A DNA stretch of 25,999 nt from Solirubrobacteraceae bacterium (GTDB lineage Bacteria; Actinomycetota; Thermoleophilia; Solirubrobacterales; Solirubrobacteraceae), in NCBI GenBank assembly GCA_030038955.1, contig JASHQV010000361.1, positions 1 to 25,999 of the forward strand. The letters run 5' to 3'. Each line of letters begins with the position of its first letter. Position 1 is the first letter of the stretch. Shown piece after piece: positions 15,706 to 23,220 of this stretch. Made by a program: the position numbers and the translations under genes. The notes under the pieces are model-generated. The model made no database searches and was not told where the DNA came from. It saw nothing but the letters and a program-made list of their open reading frames with translations.

Positions 15706-17279
15706 CAATCGAGATCGTCCGCTCGCCGGCAGGGCTCGCGAATGTCCGCAAAGACTGGGACGCGCTTCTGGAGTTGACGCCAGAGGCGTCTGGGTTCCAG
15801 TCGCACGCGTGGATCACGACGTGGCTCGATCGTGCGGCGCAGCGCAGCCAGGAGCTGCAGGTCGCGGTCGTCAAAGCGGACGGACGGGCCATCGCGATCT
15901 TTCCGATGCAGCTGAGCTCGCGCGGCCATCTGGGGTTCATCGGCGCGGACGTCGGCAACTATTCCGGGCCGGTGTTCGATCCCGCACGTCTCGTCGCTGC
16001 CGTTCGAGCCTGGGCGGAGCACACGCGAGATGATCGCCGCATCAAGGGCATAGATCTGCAGGGCCTGAGAGCGCGGTCGCCTTTCTTCAGACTGATACGC
16101 GAGCAGGGGCTGCCTGGCTTGGGGCGGCCTCTGCTCGTCCGCACCGACACGTGTCCTGAGGTTGACCTCAGGGACGGCTGGTCAACGCTCCTGGAGCGCC
16201 ACAAGAGCAGACAGCGAGCAACCTGGCGACGCAAACGCGATCGGCTGGCGAGATTGGGGGCGCTCGAGTTCATCGAGACTGGTGACGCGGATGCGATCAC
16301 GGAGGCCATGCCCAAGCTTGCCGAGCTCTGGGAAACGCGCTGGCGGGGACAGCGGATCAGAGCGAGCTTCGTTGAGACTCCGGAGCTTCAGCTTCGTGCC
16401 GCTCAGGCGCTGGCACCCGATCTCATGCTGCTTTCGATGCTGCGGCTAGATGGTGAGATCATCGCCTTCTCCTACGGCGTTCGCGGGCGTGACTACACGT
16501 CCAGCTACGTACTTGCTCACGACCACCGGTTCAATCGATACTCACCGGGCCTGCTGCTGCTGTTGCACGTGCTGGAGGCGGCATGTGAGCGTGGAGATCG
16601 GCTGTACGACTTCTCCCTCGGCGAGGCTCCCTACAAGGCGCTCTGGGACACGGGCGAGCACGACGTGTACCGTGCGGTCTGGGGTCACGGCCGACATGCC
16701 AAGGCAGCTTGGTCTGCAGCTTGGGTGCAGGCACGATCGATTGGTTGGCTACGAGCGGTCAAGCTGGGGGGGTACAAGTCAGCCATCCGACGAGCTGCTG
16801 GCCGGATGCAGACCTCCCACCGCACTGATACCCCAGCTGAGGTGCCGCGCGAGACCTTCATCTACCGCGTCAATCGCGAGAGCGGATCCGCTGTGCTACG
16901 TCGATGCTCCTACCGGGAGATGTCGGCGCTGCTATCCCCAAGGGTCGTGAGCCTAGCGCTCGAACGGAACTTTCGGGGAGACGTGCTGTTGATCGTGGAA
17001 GCTGGCGCCGAGACGCTCGGGGTGGTGTGGCTGGCGGCCGCCAACAGGAGACGCATGCTCGTCGGGGACGACCTCTACACCTCAGCCGACGAGGTCTACT
17101 ACCACCCAATAGCTTTGCCGTGCCATCGTCTGGAGACCGTCATCGAGCAGCTAGCCGGAGGGAACCTCCGAAGACTTGTCGTGACCGATGCGACAGTGTC
17201 TACAGCGAGCGTTACGGCATGCGGCTCGCGGGTACCCGACTCAGCTGTCTGGCCGAAGGAGGGATCCGAGACCTTGTGA
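15702..17279 (+). CDS. FemAB/BioF2-like GNAT acyltransferase with an unusual C-terminal domain
   Basis: A 525-residue protein starting at the ATGA overlap (15702). Residues 1 to about 365 match the BioF2/CelD-like double-GNAT fold: WDALLELTPEASGFQSHAWITTWL, then RATWRRKRDRLARLG, LLSMLRLDGEIIAFSYGVRGRDYTSSYVLAHDHRFNRYSPGLLLLLHVLEAA and YDFSLGEAPYKALW. Family members are usually about 350-400 residues. Here a further 142 residues (384-525) follow, with VLLIVEAGAETLGVVWLAA and GDDLYTSADEVYYHPIAL, which vaguely recall the central strands of another GNAT without a clear acetyl-CoA loop; I do not recognise this domain. Such proteins transfer acyl or aminoacyl groups in envelope and polysaccharide assembly. 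A perfect AAGGAGG near its 3' end and a GTGA overlap lead to the next ORF. Confidence 0.85.
   Translation: MTIEIVRSPAGLANVRKDWDALLELTPEASGFQSHAWITTWLDRAAQRSQELQVAVVKADGRAIAIFPMQLSSRGHLGFIGADVGNYSGPVFDPARLVAAVRAWAEHTRDDRRIKGIDLQGLRARSPFFRLIREQGLPGLGRPLLVRTDTCPEVDLRDGWSTLLERHKSRQRATWRRKRDRLARLGALEFIETGDADAITEAMPKLAELWETRWRGQRIRASFVETPELQLRAAQALAPDLMLLSMLRLDGEIIAFSYGVRGRDYTSSYVLAHDHRFNRYSPGLLLLLHVLEAACERGDRLYDFSLGEAPYKALWDTGEHDVYRAVWGHGRHAKAAWSAAWVQARSIGWLRAVKLGGYKSAIRRAAGRMQTSHRTDTPAEVPRETFIYRVNRESGSAVLRRCSYREMSALLSPRVVSLALERNFRGDVLLIVEAGAETLGVVWLAAANRRRMLVGDDLYTSADEVYYHPIALPCHRLETVIEQLAGGNLRRLVVTDATVSTASVTACGSRVPDSAVWPKEGSETL
17256..17262 (+). promoter_or_regulatory. Consensus Shine-Dalgarno before the 63-residue ORF
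   Basis: AAGGAGG at 17256-17262, inside the end of the FemAB-like gene, precedes the GTG at 17276 by 13 bases. It supports translation of a separate ORF here; the spacing is somewhat long. Confidence 0.5.
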
Positions 17280-17467
17280 ACGTCGCCGCAGCTCCCATCA
17301 GACATCCTGCATGGCCCATACAGCACAGTATTGGAACCGTCGCTGGGAAGCGGTCGCTACTGTACGCGGCGTGCGACGGACGGCCATACTCGCCCGCGAG
17401 GATTTGGGCGAGCGTTGAGGTACCCGAGTTGAGGGCCAAACGCATACGTCGCGGAGGAGCGGCGTGA
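17276..17467 (+). CDS. Translationally coupled small ORF, 63 residues, unknown function
   Basis: GTG 17276 overlaps the FemAB-like stop as GTGA, and its own TGA overlaps the methyltransferase start as GTGA (17464-17467). The frame thus fills the whole 184-base gap and joins both neighbours. A consensus AAGGAGG (17256-17262) lies upstream. The product begins MNVAAAPIRHPAWPIQHS and ends in a basic RAKRIRRGGAA; no signal peptide, membrane segment or known motif is seen. By my count 41 of its 63 codons end in G or C (65%), compatible with coding in this lower-GC cassette but not decisive. It could be a small accessory subunit of the FemAB-like enzyme or the methyltransferase, or a pure coupling device. 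I recognise no homologue. Confidence 0.5.
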   Translation: MNVAAAPIRHPAWPIQHSIGTVAGKRSLLYAACDGRPYSPARIWASVEVPELRAKRIRRGGAA

Positions 17468-18369
17468 CGGCATGGCGCCTGCGTCGGCGGGCCTTCGCGG
17501 CCGAGATGACGGCCGCTCCAGCTCTGCGAGCAGCAGCCGCTGCTGCTGTCCCGTTGGCGATGCGCGGCAGCCGGACTTGGAAGCGTGAGGTGGCCGCGGA
17601 CGCGATTGCGGGTATGTCGGCATATCTCGCATGGAGCCAGGCTGCATACCGAGATCGACAGATCCGAAATATCGAGGACATGAGCCTGCTGAGCGCAGTC
17701 TTCGGACGCAACTGCCCGAGCTTCGGCATCTGGGCGATCGAGGCCGATCTCGGTCGTGTGCTCGCTGATGAGTTGGAACGCCGTCCGCGTCTGGTGGTTG
17801 AGCTCGGATCAGGGGCTTCGACCGTTCTCATCGCAGGATTGCTTCACCGCCATGGCACTGGCCAGCTGATCAGCATCGAACACGATCGACGATTCGCCGA
17901 TGCCACCGCCGAGCGGGTGCAGGAGCTCGGCCTCGGCGAGCGGGTCCGAATCGTGCTTGCGCCCTTGCGACGCCAGCTTGTTGGGACCACGTGGACCTCG
18001 TGGTATGACGCAGATGCCGTCCTCGACGCGATGGGCGACACGAAGATCGACCTTCTCCTGGTGGACGGACCGCCAGCGGTCACACGATGGAGTCGCTGGC
18101 CCGCGATCGAGGTGTTGGGTTCCCGACTTGCCGAGGATGGCGTTGTCCTTGCCGACGACGGCCGTAACCGATGGCAGCGAGCTACCGCGTTGCGCTGGGC
18201 TCACGACCATCACGACCTCAGGCTCTATTGGCTCGACACTTTGAAGGGGACCTGGCGGATCGAGGTCTCAAGCGCCCCCGAGTCGGATCTGAAGCGGATG
18301 CTGCGGCGCGCTCGGCGTCGCATCAATCCGACTCCCGTGGGCTTCGCCCGGTGGGCGGTGCCCCGATAG
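17464..18369 (+). CDS. Class I SAM-dependent methyltransferase
   Basis: A 301-residue protein from GTG 17464, with GGAGGAG (17453-17459) just upstream. An Ala/Arg-rich N-terminus (1-50) is followed by a helical segment. The Rossmann core then shows LVVELGSGASTVLIAGLL (about 110-127; motif I E-L-G-S-G), LISIEHDRRF (about 135-144; acidic motif II) and DLLLVDGPPAVT (196-207; the D-G-P-P of motif IV). This resembles O-methyltransferase-like proteins found in polysaccharide loci. It is the last gene of the deacetylase operon and probably methylates the glycan or a precursor. No membrane segment is obvious. Confidence 0.85.
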   Translation: MTAWRLRRRAFAAEMTAAPALRAAAAAAVPLAMRGSRTWKREVAADAIAGMSAYLAWSQAAYRDRQIRNIEDMSLLSAVFGRNCPSFGIWAIEADLGRVLADELERRPRLVVELGSGASTVLIAGLLHRHGTGQLISIEHDRRFADATAERVQELGLGERVRIVLAPLRRQLVGTTWTSWYDADAVLDAMGDTKIDLLLVDGPPAVTRWSRWPAIEVLGSRLAEDGVVLADDGRNRWQRATALRWAHDHHDLRLYWLDTLKGTWRIEVSSAPESDLKRMLRRARRRINPTPVGFARWAVPR

Positions 18370-18392
18370 ATCCCGCTGATTGATCGGGCTCG

Positions 18393-18463
18393 CGCGGCAG
18401 TGCCGCGGCAGTGCGCCCGCCGTTGCCCCTCAAGCTCGCGACGCCTGGCATTCCGCGGCGTCG
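18393..18463. terminator. Weak hairpins in the 163-bp convergent gap
   Basis: CGCGGC/GCCGCG (18393-18398/18402-18407, three-base loop) and CGACGCC/GGCGTCG (18439-18445/18457-18463, 11-base loop) lie between two convergent genes. Neither has a T-tract. They may help end transcription from either side. I see no gene in the gap. Confidence 0.3.
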
Positions 18464-18532
18464 TGTCGACTCTCGAGCCATGGAGCAAGTCATGTCGGGC
18501 TGGAGGTCCCGTGAGGTGGAAGCCATCCTGGC

Positions 18533-19765
18533 TCAGCTCTGCAAAGTAGCAACGTCCAGAATGTCAGCCAAGGCACGAGTCAACGCCAGACGGGTGTAGC
18601 TGCTGATGTCGCGAACATGCCGACCAGCACGACAACGCTCCAAGGCGACTATCAGCCCTTGCACGTCGCGGCTGTCGAGGACATGACAGCCGGGTTGGTT
18701 GAGCAGCAGTGCGGCGGCGTCGCACTTGCGACTTCCTACATAGACGATCGGGAGGTCAGTGGCCAGGTACTCGAACAGCTTGGCTGGAATCCATCCGCGC
18801 AAGATCTCACGCCCATCCTTGGGGCCAGCGAGGAGCAACGCATCTGCTTCGCCGAGCCGAGTGAGTGCTTCCGTCCGTCCGAGGAGCCCCGTGGTCTCCA
18901 TCCGAGCTCCTAGGCCATGAGCCTCGAGCTCAGCGCGCACTTCAGGTTGAGGATTTCCGATGAAGCAGATCCGGTCAACGCGTGCACTGCCTCTCTGATC
19001 AAGTTTTCGGATGGCTTCCCATACGCCACTCAGGTCGTGCCAGTTGGGGTAGAGGCTGCCGAGATGGGCTAACGTGTAATGGCCATGCTGCGCCGGGCGT
19101 GTTGGAACTGGACCGTCCGTCCCATTGGTGATCACAGTCACTGGTCGCCGCCACCGTCGGCCATAGGCGTCAGCCCAGGTGGGAGAGGTCATAACCGTCG
19201 CAGACGCTTCGCGTGCGATCGAGCGCTCCAAGCGAACCGCCCGTCGCCGGTTGATAGTACCTGGCGTCAGCCCGCTGAACGGGTCGCGATACTCAGCGAC
19301 CCAGGGGATCCCCGTGTCCCGGTGCAGCCGGCGCGCGACGAGATGCGCAGTCATCGGATGGGCCGACGAGAAGATCGCGTCATAGGAGCGTTCGCGGATC
19401 GCCGCTCGGCCACGACGAATCGCCGGCCAGTACCAACCAACCTGAGCGTCAGGAAAGTAGAGGGCACGACGAGCCGCGGTCTGCAACCCGCGTCGCAGGC
19501 TGTCAGGACGCGCTGGTGTCGTGTCAGTGCCCCCGGTACGCAAGACGCGCTTCCCCGCGCGACTCAACTCAAATGAGTGAGAGCGCAACACCCGCTCCTC
19601 GGGAAAGGACAGTTGCGGGTCGTGGTAGTACGCCCCGTTCGCTGGCGCAAGCACCGTCGCCTCCCACCCGTATTCGGACAGCAATGACGCAAACCGACAC
19701 ATCCGCAGGCTCCCGATGCCTCCCAAGGGTGGAAAGTAATAGGCCACGACGAGAACGTTGTGCAT
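18533..19765 (-). CDS. Glycosyltransferase, GT4-like (GT-B fold)
   Basis: A 410-residue protein. ATG 19765 is preceded by GGTGGAG at good distance; the frame stays open far upstream but overlaps the flippase gene and looks non-coding. The N-terminus VLVVAYYFPPLGGIGSLRM is a characteristic opening of one GT4-like group. Later PWVAEYRDPFSG, VMTSPTWADAYG, VITNGTDG and IPAKLFEYLATDLPIVYVG (donor-binding region, with K-L-F-E-Y) confirm a GT-B fold. It should add a sugar on the cytosolic face. It follows the flippase gene on the minus strand after 89 bases containing a small hairpin. Its GC is intermediate between the cassette and the outer genes. Confidence 0.88.
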   Translation of the reverse strand: MHNVLVVAYYFPPLGGIGSLRMCRFASLLSEYGWEATVLAPANGAYYHDPQLSFPEERVLRSHSFELSRAGKRVLRTGGTDTTPARPDSLRRGLQTAARRALYFPDAQVGWYWPAIRRGRAAIRERSYDAIFSSAHPMTAHLVARRLHRDTGIPWVAEYRDPFSGLTPGTINRRRAVRLERSIAREASATVMTSPTWADAYGRRWRRPVTVITNGTDGPVPTRPAQHGHYTLAHLGSLYPNWHDLSGVWEAIRKLDQRGSARVDRICFIGNPQPEVRAELEAHGLGARMETTGLLGRTEALTRLGEADALLLAGPKDGREILRGWIPAKLFEYLATDLPIVYVGSRKCDAAALLLNQPGCHVLDSRDVQGLIVALERCRAGRHVRDISSYTRLALTRALADILDVATLQS

Positions 19766-19826
19766 CGATCTAGCTCCACCTCGTTTGACAATGCCGAGCG
19801 CGGTGCCCTTGCGCGGCTGTGCCACG

Positions 19827-19854
19827 CTCCCGAGGAGCTTCGACCGTTCGGGAG
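19827..19854 (-). terminator. Hairpin directly after the flippase stop codon
   Basis: CTCCCGA (19827-19833) and TCGGGAG (19848-19854) pair with a 14-base loop, beginning at the base after the flippase stop on the minus strand. There is no T-tract, so it may be an mRNA-stabilising or attenuating hairpin more than a full terminator. Confidence 0.3.
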
Positions 19855-21465
19855 TCAGGTCGTAGCACGATGACGGGGGACTATCGACTGGATCAGGCTG
19901 GTGAGGCCGGCACGCTCGTCGGGAACGAGCACGAGCTTCCAGGTCGTTGCCGCGTAGAAGACGACCATCAAGATGCTCCATCCAGCGCGGGTCGGTAGCG
20001 AGGCGGTCACCTGTGAGAGAGCCAGTAAGCAAGCAGCGAGAGCAACGACTGCCGCAAGCGATCCACCTGCCCGCTGAGGCGTGAGGGTCCATGGAAGTCG
20101 CTGGGAGCGCGTCGGGATCACGAAGAACAGCAGACCATCGACGGCTATGCGAAGACTCCAGGCTGTAGCAGCGCCGATCACGCCGAACGCGGAGCTGAGC
20201 ACGGCGGCGATAATCAGGTACGGGATCAGCTCGGCGAGGCGGATGAGCGCAACCGTCGCGGTCCGGCCTGACACTAGCAGTTGATAATACGGCGTGACAC
20301 CGAGCGTGTTGAGCCACAGGCCTGCGAGGATGATGTCGAATGCCGTCACGCTGTGGATGGCGTAGATGTGGCCTGCCCACAGGCCAAGAAACGGCCGCGC
20401 CAGGAATGCCATCGTCAGCGCAGTCGGGGTCGTCACCAGGAAAACTCCTCGCAGAATCTGGTGATAGAGACGCCGATGCTCGTCGTGCCGACCTTCGGAA
20501 GTGAGCCGTGTAAGCGCCGGCAGCATCGGCTGGGAGACCGCTGCTGGAATGATCGTAAGCACTGCGCCCAGCGAGGCAGCCACGGCGTAGTAGGCGACCT
20601 GGGTCGAGGAGCGGTAGTGAGCCAAGAAGAACCGATCGGCCGACGTGAGCGGAAGCGTTACGAATCCCGACACCGCCAGCCAGGCTCCATACTTAGCCAG
20701 TGGGCGCACCGCCCAGGCCTGCACGTGCGGCCGGTGTAGGACCGGAAGCAGCCGTACGGCGACGGCGAAGTTGGCGATCGCGGCGGCTGCAGTGGAGAGC
20801 AACACGACCGCAGCCACGGCGATGACCCCGCCAGCCGTGACGGCCAGTACGACCGGGGTGATGGCGACCTGAAGTGCGGCCGGACCCGAGGTTGCCAGCG
20901 TCAGGCGGCCCCAGTGAAGTCGCACCTGCTGCGGGGTGTTGCTAACGCCCATGACTGCGTAGGCCACGGAGGCAGCAGCGATCAGCCGAAACCCGACGAT
21001 GGTGTCACTTCGGAGGTGACCCCCGATATGGAGCACGTCCGATACGAGGAAGGGCGCGACGATCGATGCCGCCAGGGCGGCCGCCCCGGTGAGCGCGGTG
21101 GTAACGGCAAGAGCCGTCCAGATCACCGCCGCTTCACCGTGACCATCGTCGTCCGCGTAGCGCTCAGCGGCAAACTTCGTCGACGCGGTGGTCATGCCGA
21201 TGTCAGCCAGCCTGAAGTACGCGAACACGGTCGTGAGCAGAGCACAGACTCCATACCGTGCCGGTCCCAAAAGCCGGATCGTGAACGGGGTGGCGATCAG
21301 CGTCACCAGTAGGATCGACAGCTGTCCGGCTACCGACCAGATCCCGCTGCGAGCCACGCCCGCGGCCAATCCGAGGTCGTCTCTCGCTGGCGTGGCTGCG
21401 TCGCTGCTCGGTGGCTGCGCCGGGCCGTCCACAGCCAGATCGCGCTCGTCGGCCGGTGACGCCAC
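19855..21465 (-). CDS. Wzx-like polysaccharide flippase (MOP superfamily)
   Basis: A 536-residue polytopic membrane protein. GTG 21465 is supported by GAAGGA seven bases upstream. After a polar 35-residue N-terminus come about 14 hydrophobic segments. Family-typical stretches are SGIWSVAGQLSILLVTLIATPFTIRLLGPARYGVCALL (first helix pair, R-L-L-G-x-x-x-Y-G), FAYFRLADIGMTTASTKF and AQ/YYAVAASLGAVLTIIPAAV. It would flip the undecaprenyl-linked repeat unit across the membrane. It sits between the Wzc-like kinase gene upstream (117-base gap) and a glycosyltransferase gene downstream, fitting a Wzx/Wzy-dependent pathway. Confidence 0.9.
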   Translation of the reverse strand: MASPADERDLAVDGPAQPPSSDAATPARDDLGLAAGVARSGIWSVAGQLSILLVTLIATPFTIRLLGPARYGVCALLTTVFAYFRLADIGMTTASTKFAAERYADDDGHGEAAVIWTALAVTTALTGAAALAASIVAPFLVSDVLHIGGHLRSDTIVGFRLIAAASVAYAVMGVSNTPQQVRLHWGRLTLATSGPAALQVAITPVVLAVTAGGVIAVAAVVLLSTAAAAIANFAVAVRLLPVLHRPHVQAWAVRPLAKYGAWLAVSGFVTLPLTSADRFFLAHYRSSTQVAYYAVAASLGAVLTIIPAAVSQPMLPALTRLTSEGRHDEHRRLYHQILRGVFLVTTPTALTMAFLARPFLGLWAGHIYAIHSVTAFDIILAGLWLNTLGVTPYYQLLVSGRTATVALIRLAELIPYLIIAAVLSSAFGVIGAATAWSLRIAVDGLLFFVIPTRSQRLPWTLTPQRAGGSLAAVVALAACLLALSQVTASLPTRAGWSILMVVFYAATTWKLVLVPDERAGLTSLIQSIVPRHRATT

Positions 21466-21582
21466 GCGGATGTCCTTCGGTCAAGCCCGGAGGCGCAGTG
21501 GACGCTGCGCGCTACCGACTGCCATCGCTCGGAACGCTCCGCTGAGGTTGAGCCATCAGGCCTGGTCCGTCTGCCGGCTTGA

Positions 21583-23172
21583 TCAGTCAGGCTGCGAGCT
21601 GACCGGCTGCTGATCGGTCGGATTGAGCAGCAGGCCGCCGGCGGACGGCTGCTCCTGCCCGGCGGCGGGGCGGCGCTTGCGCTGTGCTTCTCTGCCGCGT
21701 GAGGAGTAGTAGTAATGCGAGCGGGTCTTCTGACCGTATCCAAGCCCCGCTGAGACGCCTGTCGCGACGACCCCGAGCAGGACGCCGTGTGCGTTGCTGA
21801 CGATCCGGCGCAGCCGCTCGACTGTCGCCTGATCCGACTGGTTCAGGCGAGCGACGAGGACGATGCCGCTGACCGTCTGCATCAGCGGCACCGCATCGCT
21901 GACGGCGAGCGCGGCTGGCGTGTCGACGATCACGAGGTCCGTGTCGGCCTCGAGCTCGTGTACCAGCTCCTGCATCCGGCTGGAGCTCATCAGAGCTGAC
22001 GGGTTGGGTGGGGGAGGGCCGGCGGGCAGCACCCGGAGGTGCCCGAGGGCGTCCTCGGGCAGTGCAACTTCTGCCAGCGCGTCCTGCGCCGATGCCTGGC
22101 CGCTCAGCACCGAGCCGAGCCCGATCGGACGATCGACGTGCAGGCGCTCAGTCGCTCCAGCCCGACGCAGATCGGCGTCGACGAGCACCACGCGGGAGCC
22201 GGCGCGCGCCGCCGCGAGCGCAAGGCGAGTGGCGACGGTCGTCTTCCCCTCCTTCTCGCTGGGGCTCGTGATCAGGACGCTCTTCAGCGCCTGGTCGACG
22301 TTGAAGTAGGTGAGTGATGTTCGCAACATCTGGAACGACTCCTCGTCGACCGGATCGAGCTCCGGGGAGTCGCGGAAGGCGCTCGGGGCGATCGAGCCGA
22401 GTAGCGGCAGGTCGGTCATCCCTTCGAGATCGTCCGTGGTCCGCATCCTCCGGTCCGCGCTCTCGGCCAGCACGACCGCGCCGAACGCGAGCAGCAGGCC
22501 GATCACGAAGCCGAGCTCGACCGTCCGTTTCAGGTGCGGGCCAGCGGGGGTGTAGTCCGGAGCCGCGGCTTGCAGGATTGCCGCCTCGTTGCCCTGGCCG
22601 GCGACGGCCGCCTGCAGCTGGTCGAGCTGCGCTTTCAACGTCGCCTGAGTCGTCAAGTCCTTGGAGCTGAGATGGCTCAGCTGCGCTTTGATCCCGGCGA
22701 TCGCCGAGTCCAGCTGGGAGATCGCGTTATGCGTCTGATTGCGCCCGATCGCCTTGGCGAAGGCGTTGGCGATCTCGGCCGCGCGGACCGGGTTGCGGTC
22801 CTGCGCGGTGATCGTCACGAAGTTCGTGACGGTATTGCCGGTTGCGCTGACCTCTGAGGCGATCTGGCTCGGATTGGCCGGCGGGTGCATCAATCCAGCG
22901 GCCACGTCGGCGACCGGAGACGTCTTCACGAGCTGGGCCACGGCAGTGACGTTGGTGGTCGAGAATCCGCCGCTGTTGTCGAGCAGCGTCGTGACGACGC
23001 TCTCCTGATTGACTCCGACCAGCGCCTGCGATTGGTAGACGTTCGGCTTGCCGCGCTCGAGCAGATAGGCGGCCAGCGGGCAGGCGATCACCAGTGCCAG
23101 GAACAGGAGCTTCCAGCGCCACAGAACCCGCAGATACGACCTGATGTCGTTGTGCCCCGTGAACTCAGGCAT
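21583..23172 (-). CDS. Wzc-like chain-length determinant fused to a BY-kinase
   Basis: A 529-residue protein. ATG 23172 is preferred because GGAGA precedes it by six bases; ATG 23205 would add 11 residues. A Wzz-type N-terminal half has a helix at about 20-39, an extracellular helical region and a second helix at about 220-236. The cytosolic BY-kinase has Walker A TSPSEKEGKTT (302-312), Walker A' VVLVDADLRR (328-337), Walker B DLVIVDTPA and a C-terminal tyrosine cluster SHYYY (Y487-Y489, with Y479 nearby) for autophosphorylation. Such proteins control polymer length and export. In many Gram-positive bacteria the two halves are separate (CpsC/CpsD); here they are fused, as in Wzc. The gene follows the polymerase-like gene with a gap of about 50 bases. 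Confidence 0.9.
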   Translation of the reverse strand: MPEFTGHNDIRSYLRVLWRWKLLFLALVIACPLAAYLLERGKPNVYQSQALVGVNQESVVTTLLDNSGGFSTTNVTAVAQLVKTSPVADVAAGLMHPPANPSQIASEVSATGNTVTNFVTITAQDRNPVRAAEIANAFAKAIGRNQTHNAISQLDSAIAGIKAQLSHLSSKDLTTQATLKAQLDQLQAAVAGQGNEAAILQAAAPDYTPAGPHLKRTVELGFVIGLLLAFGAVVLAESADRRMRTTDDLEGMTDLPLLGSIAPSAFRDSPELDPVDEESFQMLRTSLTYFNVDQALKSVLITSPSEKEGKTTVATRLALAAARAGSRVVLVDADLRRAGATERLHVDRPIGLGSVLSGQASAQDALAEVALPEDALGHLRVLPAGPPPPNPSALMSSSRMQELVHELEADTDLVIVDTPAALAVSDAVPLMQTVSGIVLVARLNQSDQATVERLRRIVSNAHGVLLGVVATGVSAGLGYGQKTRSHYYYSSRGREAQRKRRPAAGQEQPSAGGLLLNPTDQQPVSSQPD

Positions 23173-23220
23173 CAACTGTCTCCATTCGATGACGGCATTG
23201 CTCATACATCGGCAGCCCCC

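Noticed and set aside
19766..20380. 205-residue upstream extension of the minus-strand glycosyltransferase frame
   Set aside because: Most of it lies out of frame over the flippase gene, and GGTGGAG marks the ATG at 19765.
21493..21510. GCGCAG/CTGCGC hairpin between kinase and flippase genes as a terminator
   Set aside because: The six-base stem without a T-tract is expected by chance in such GC-rich DNA, and co-transcription of the two genes is more likely.
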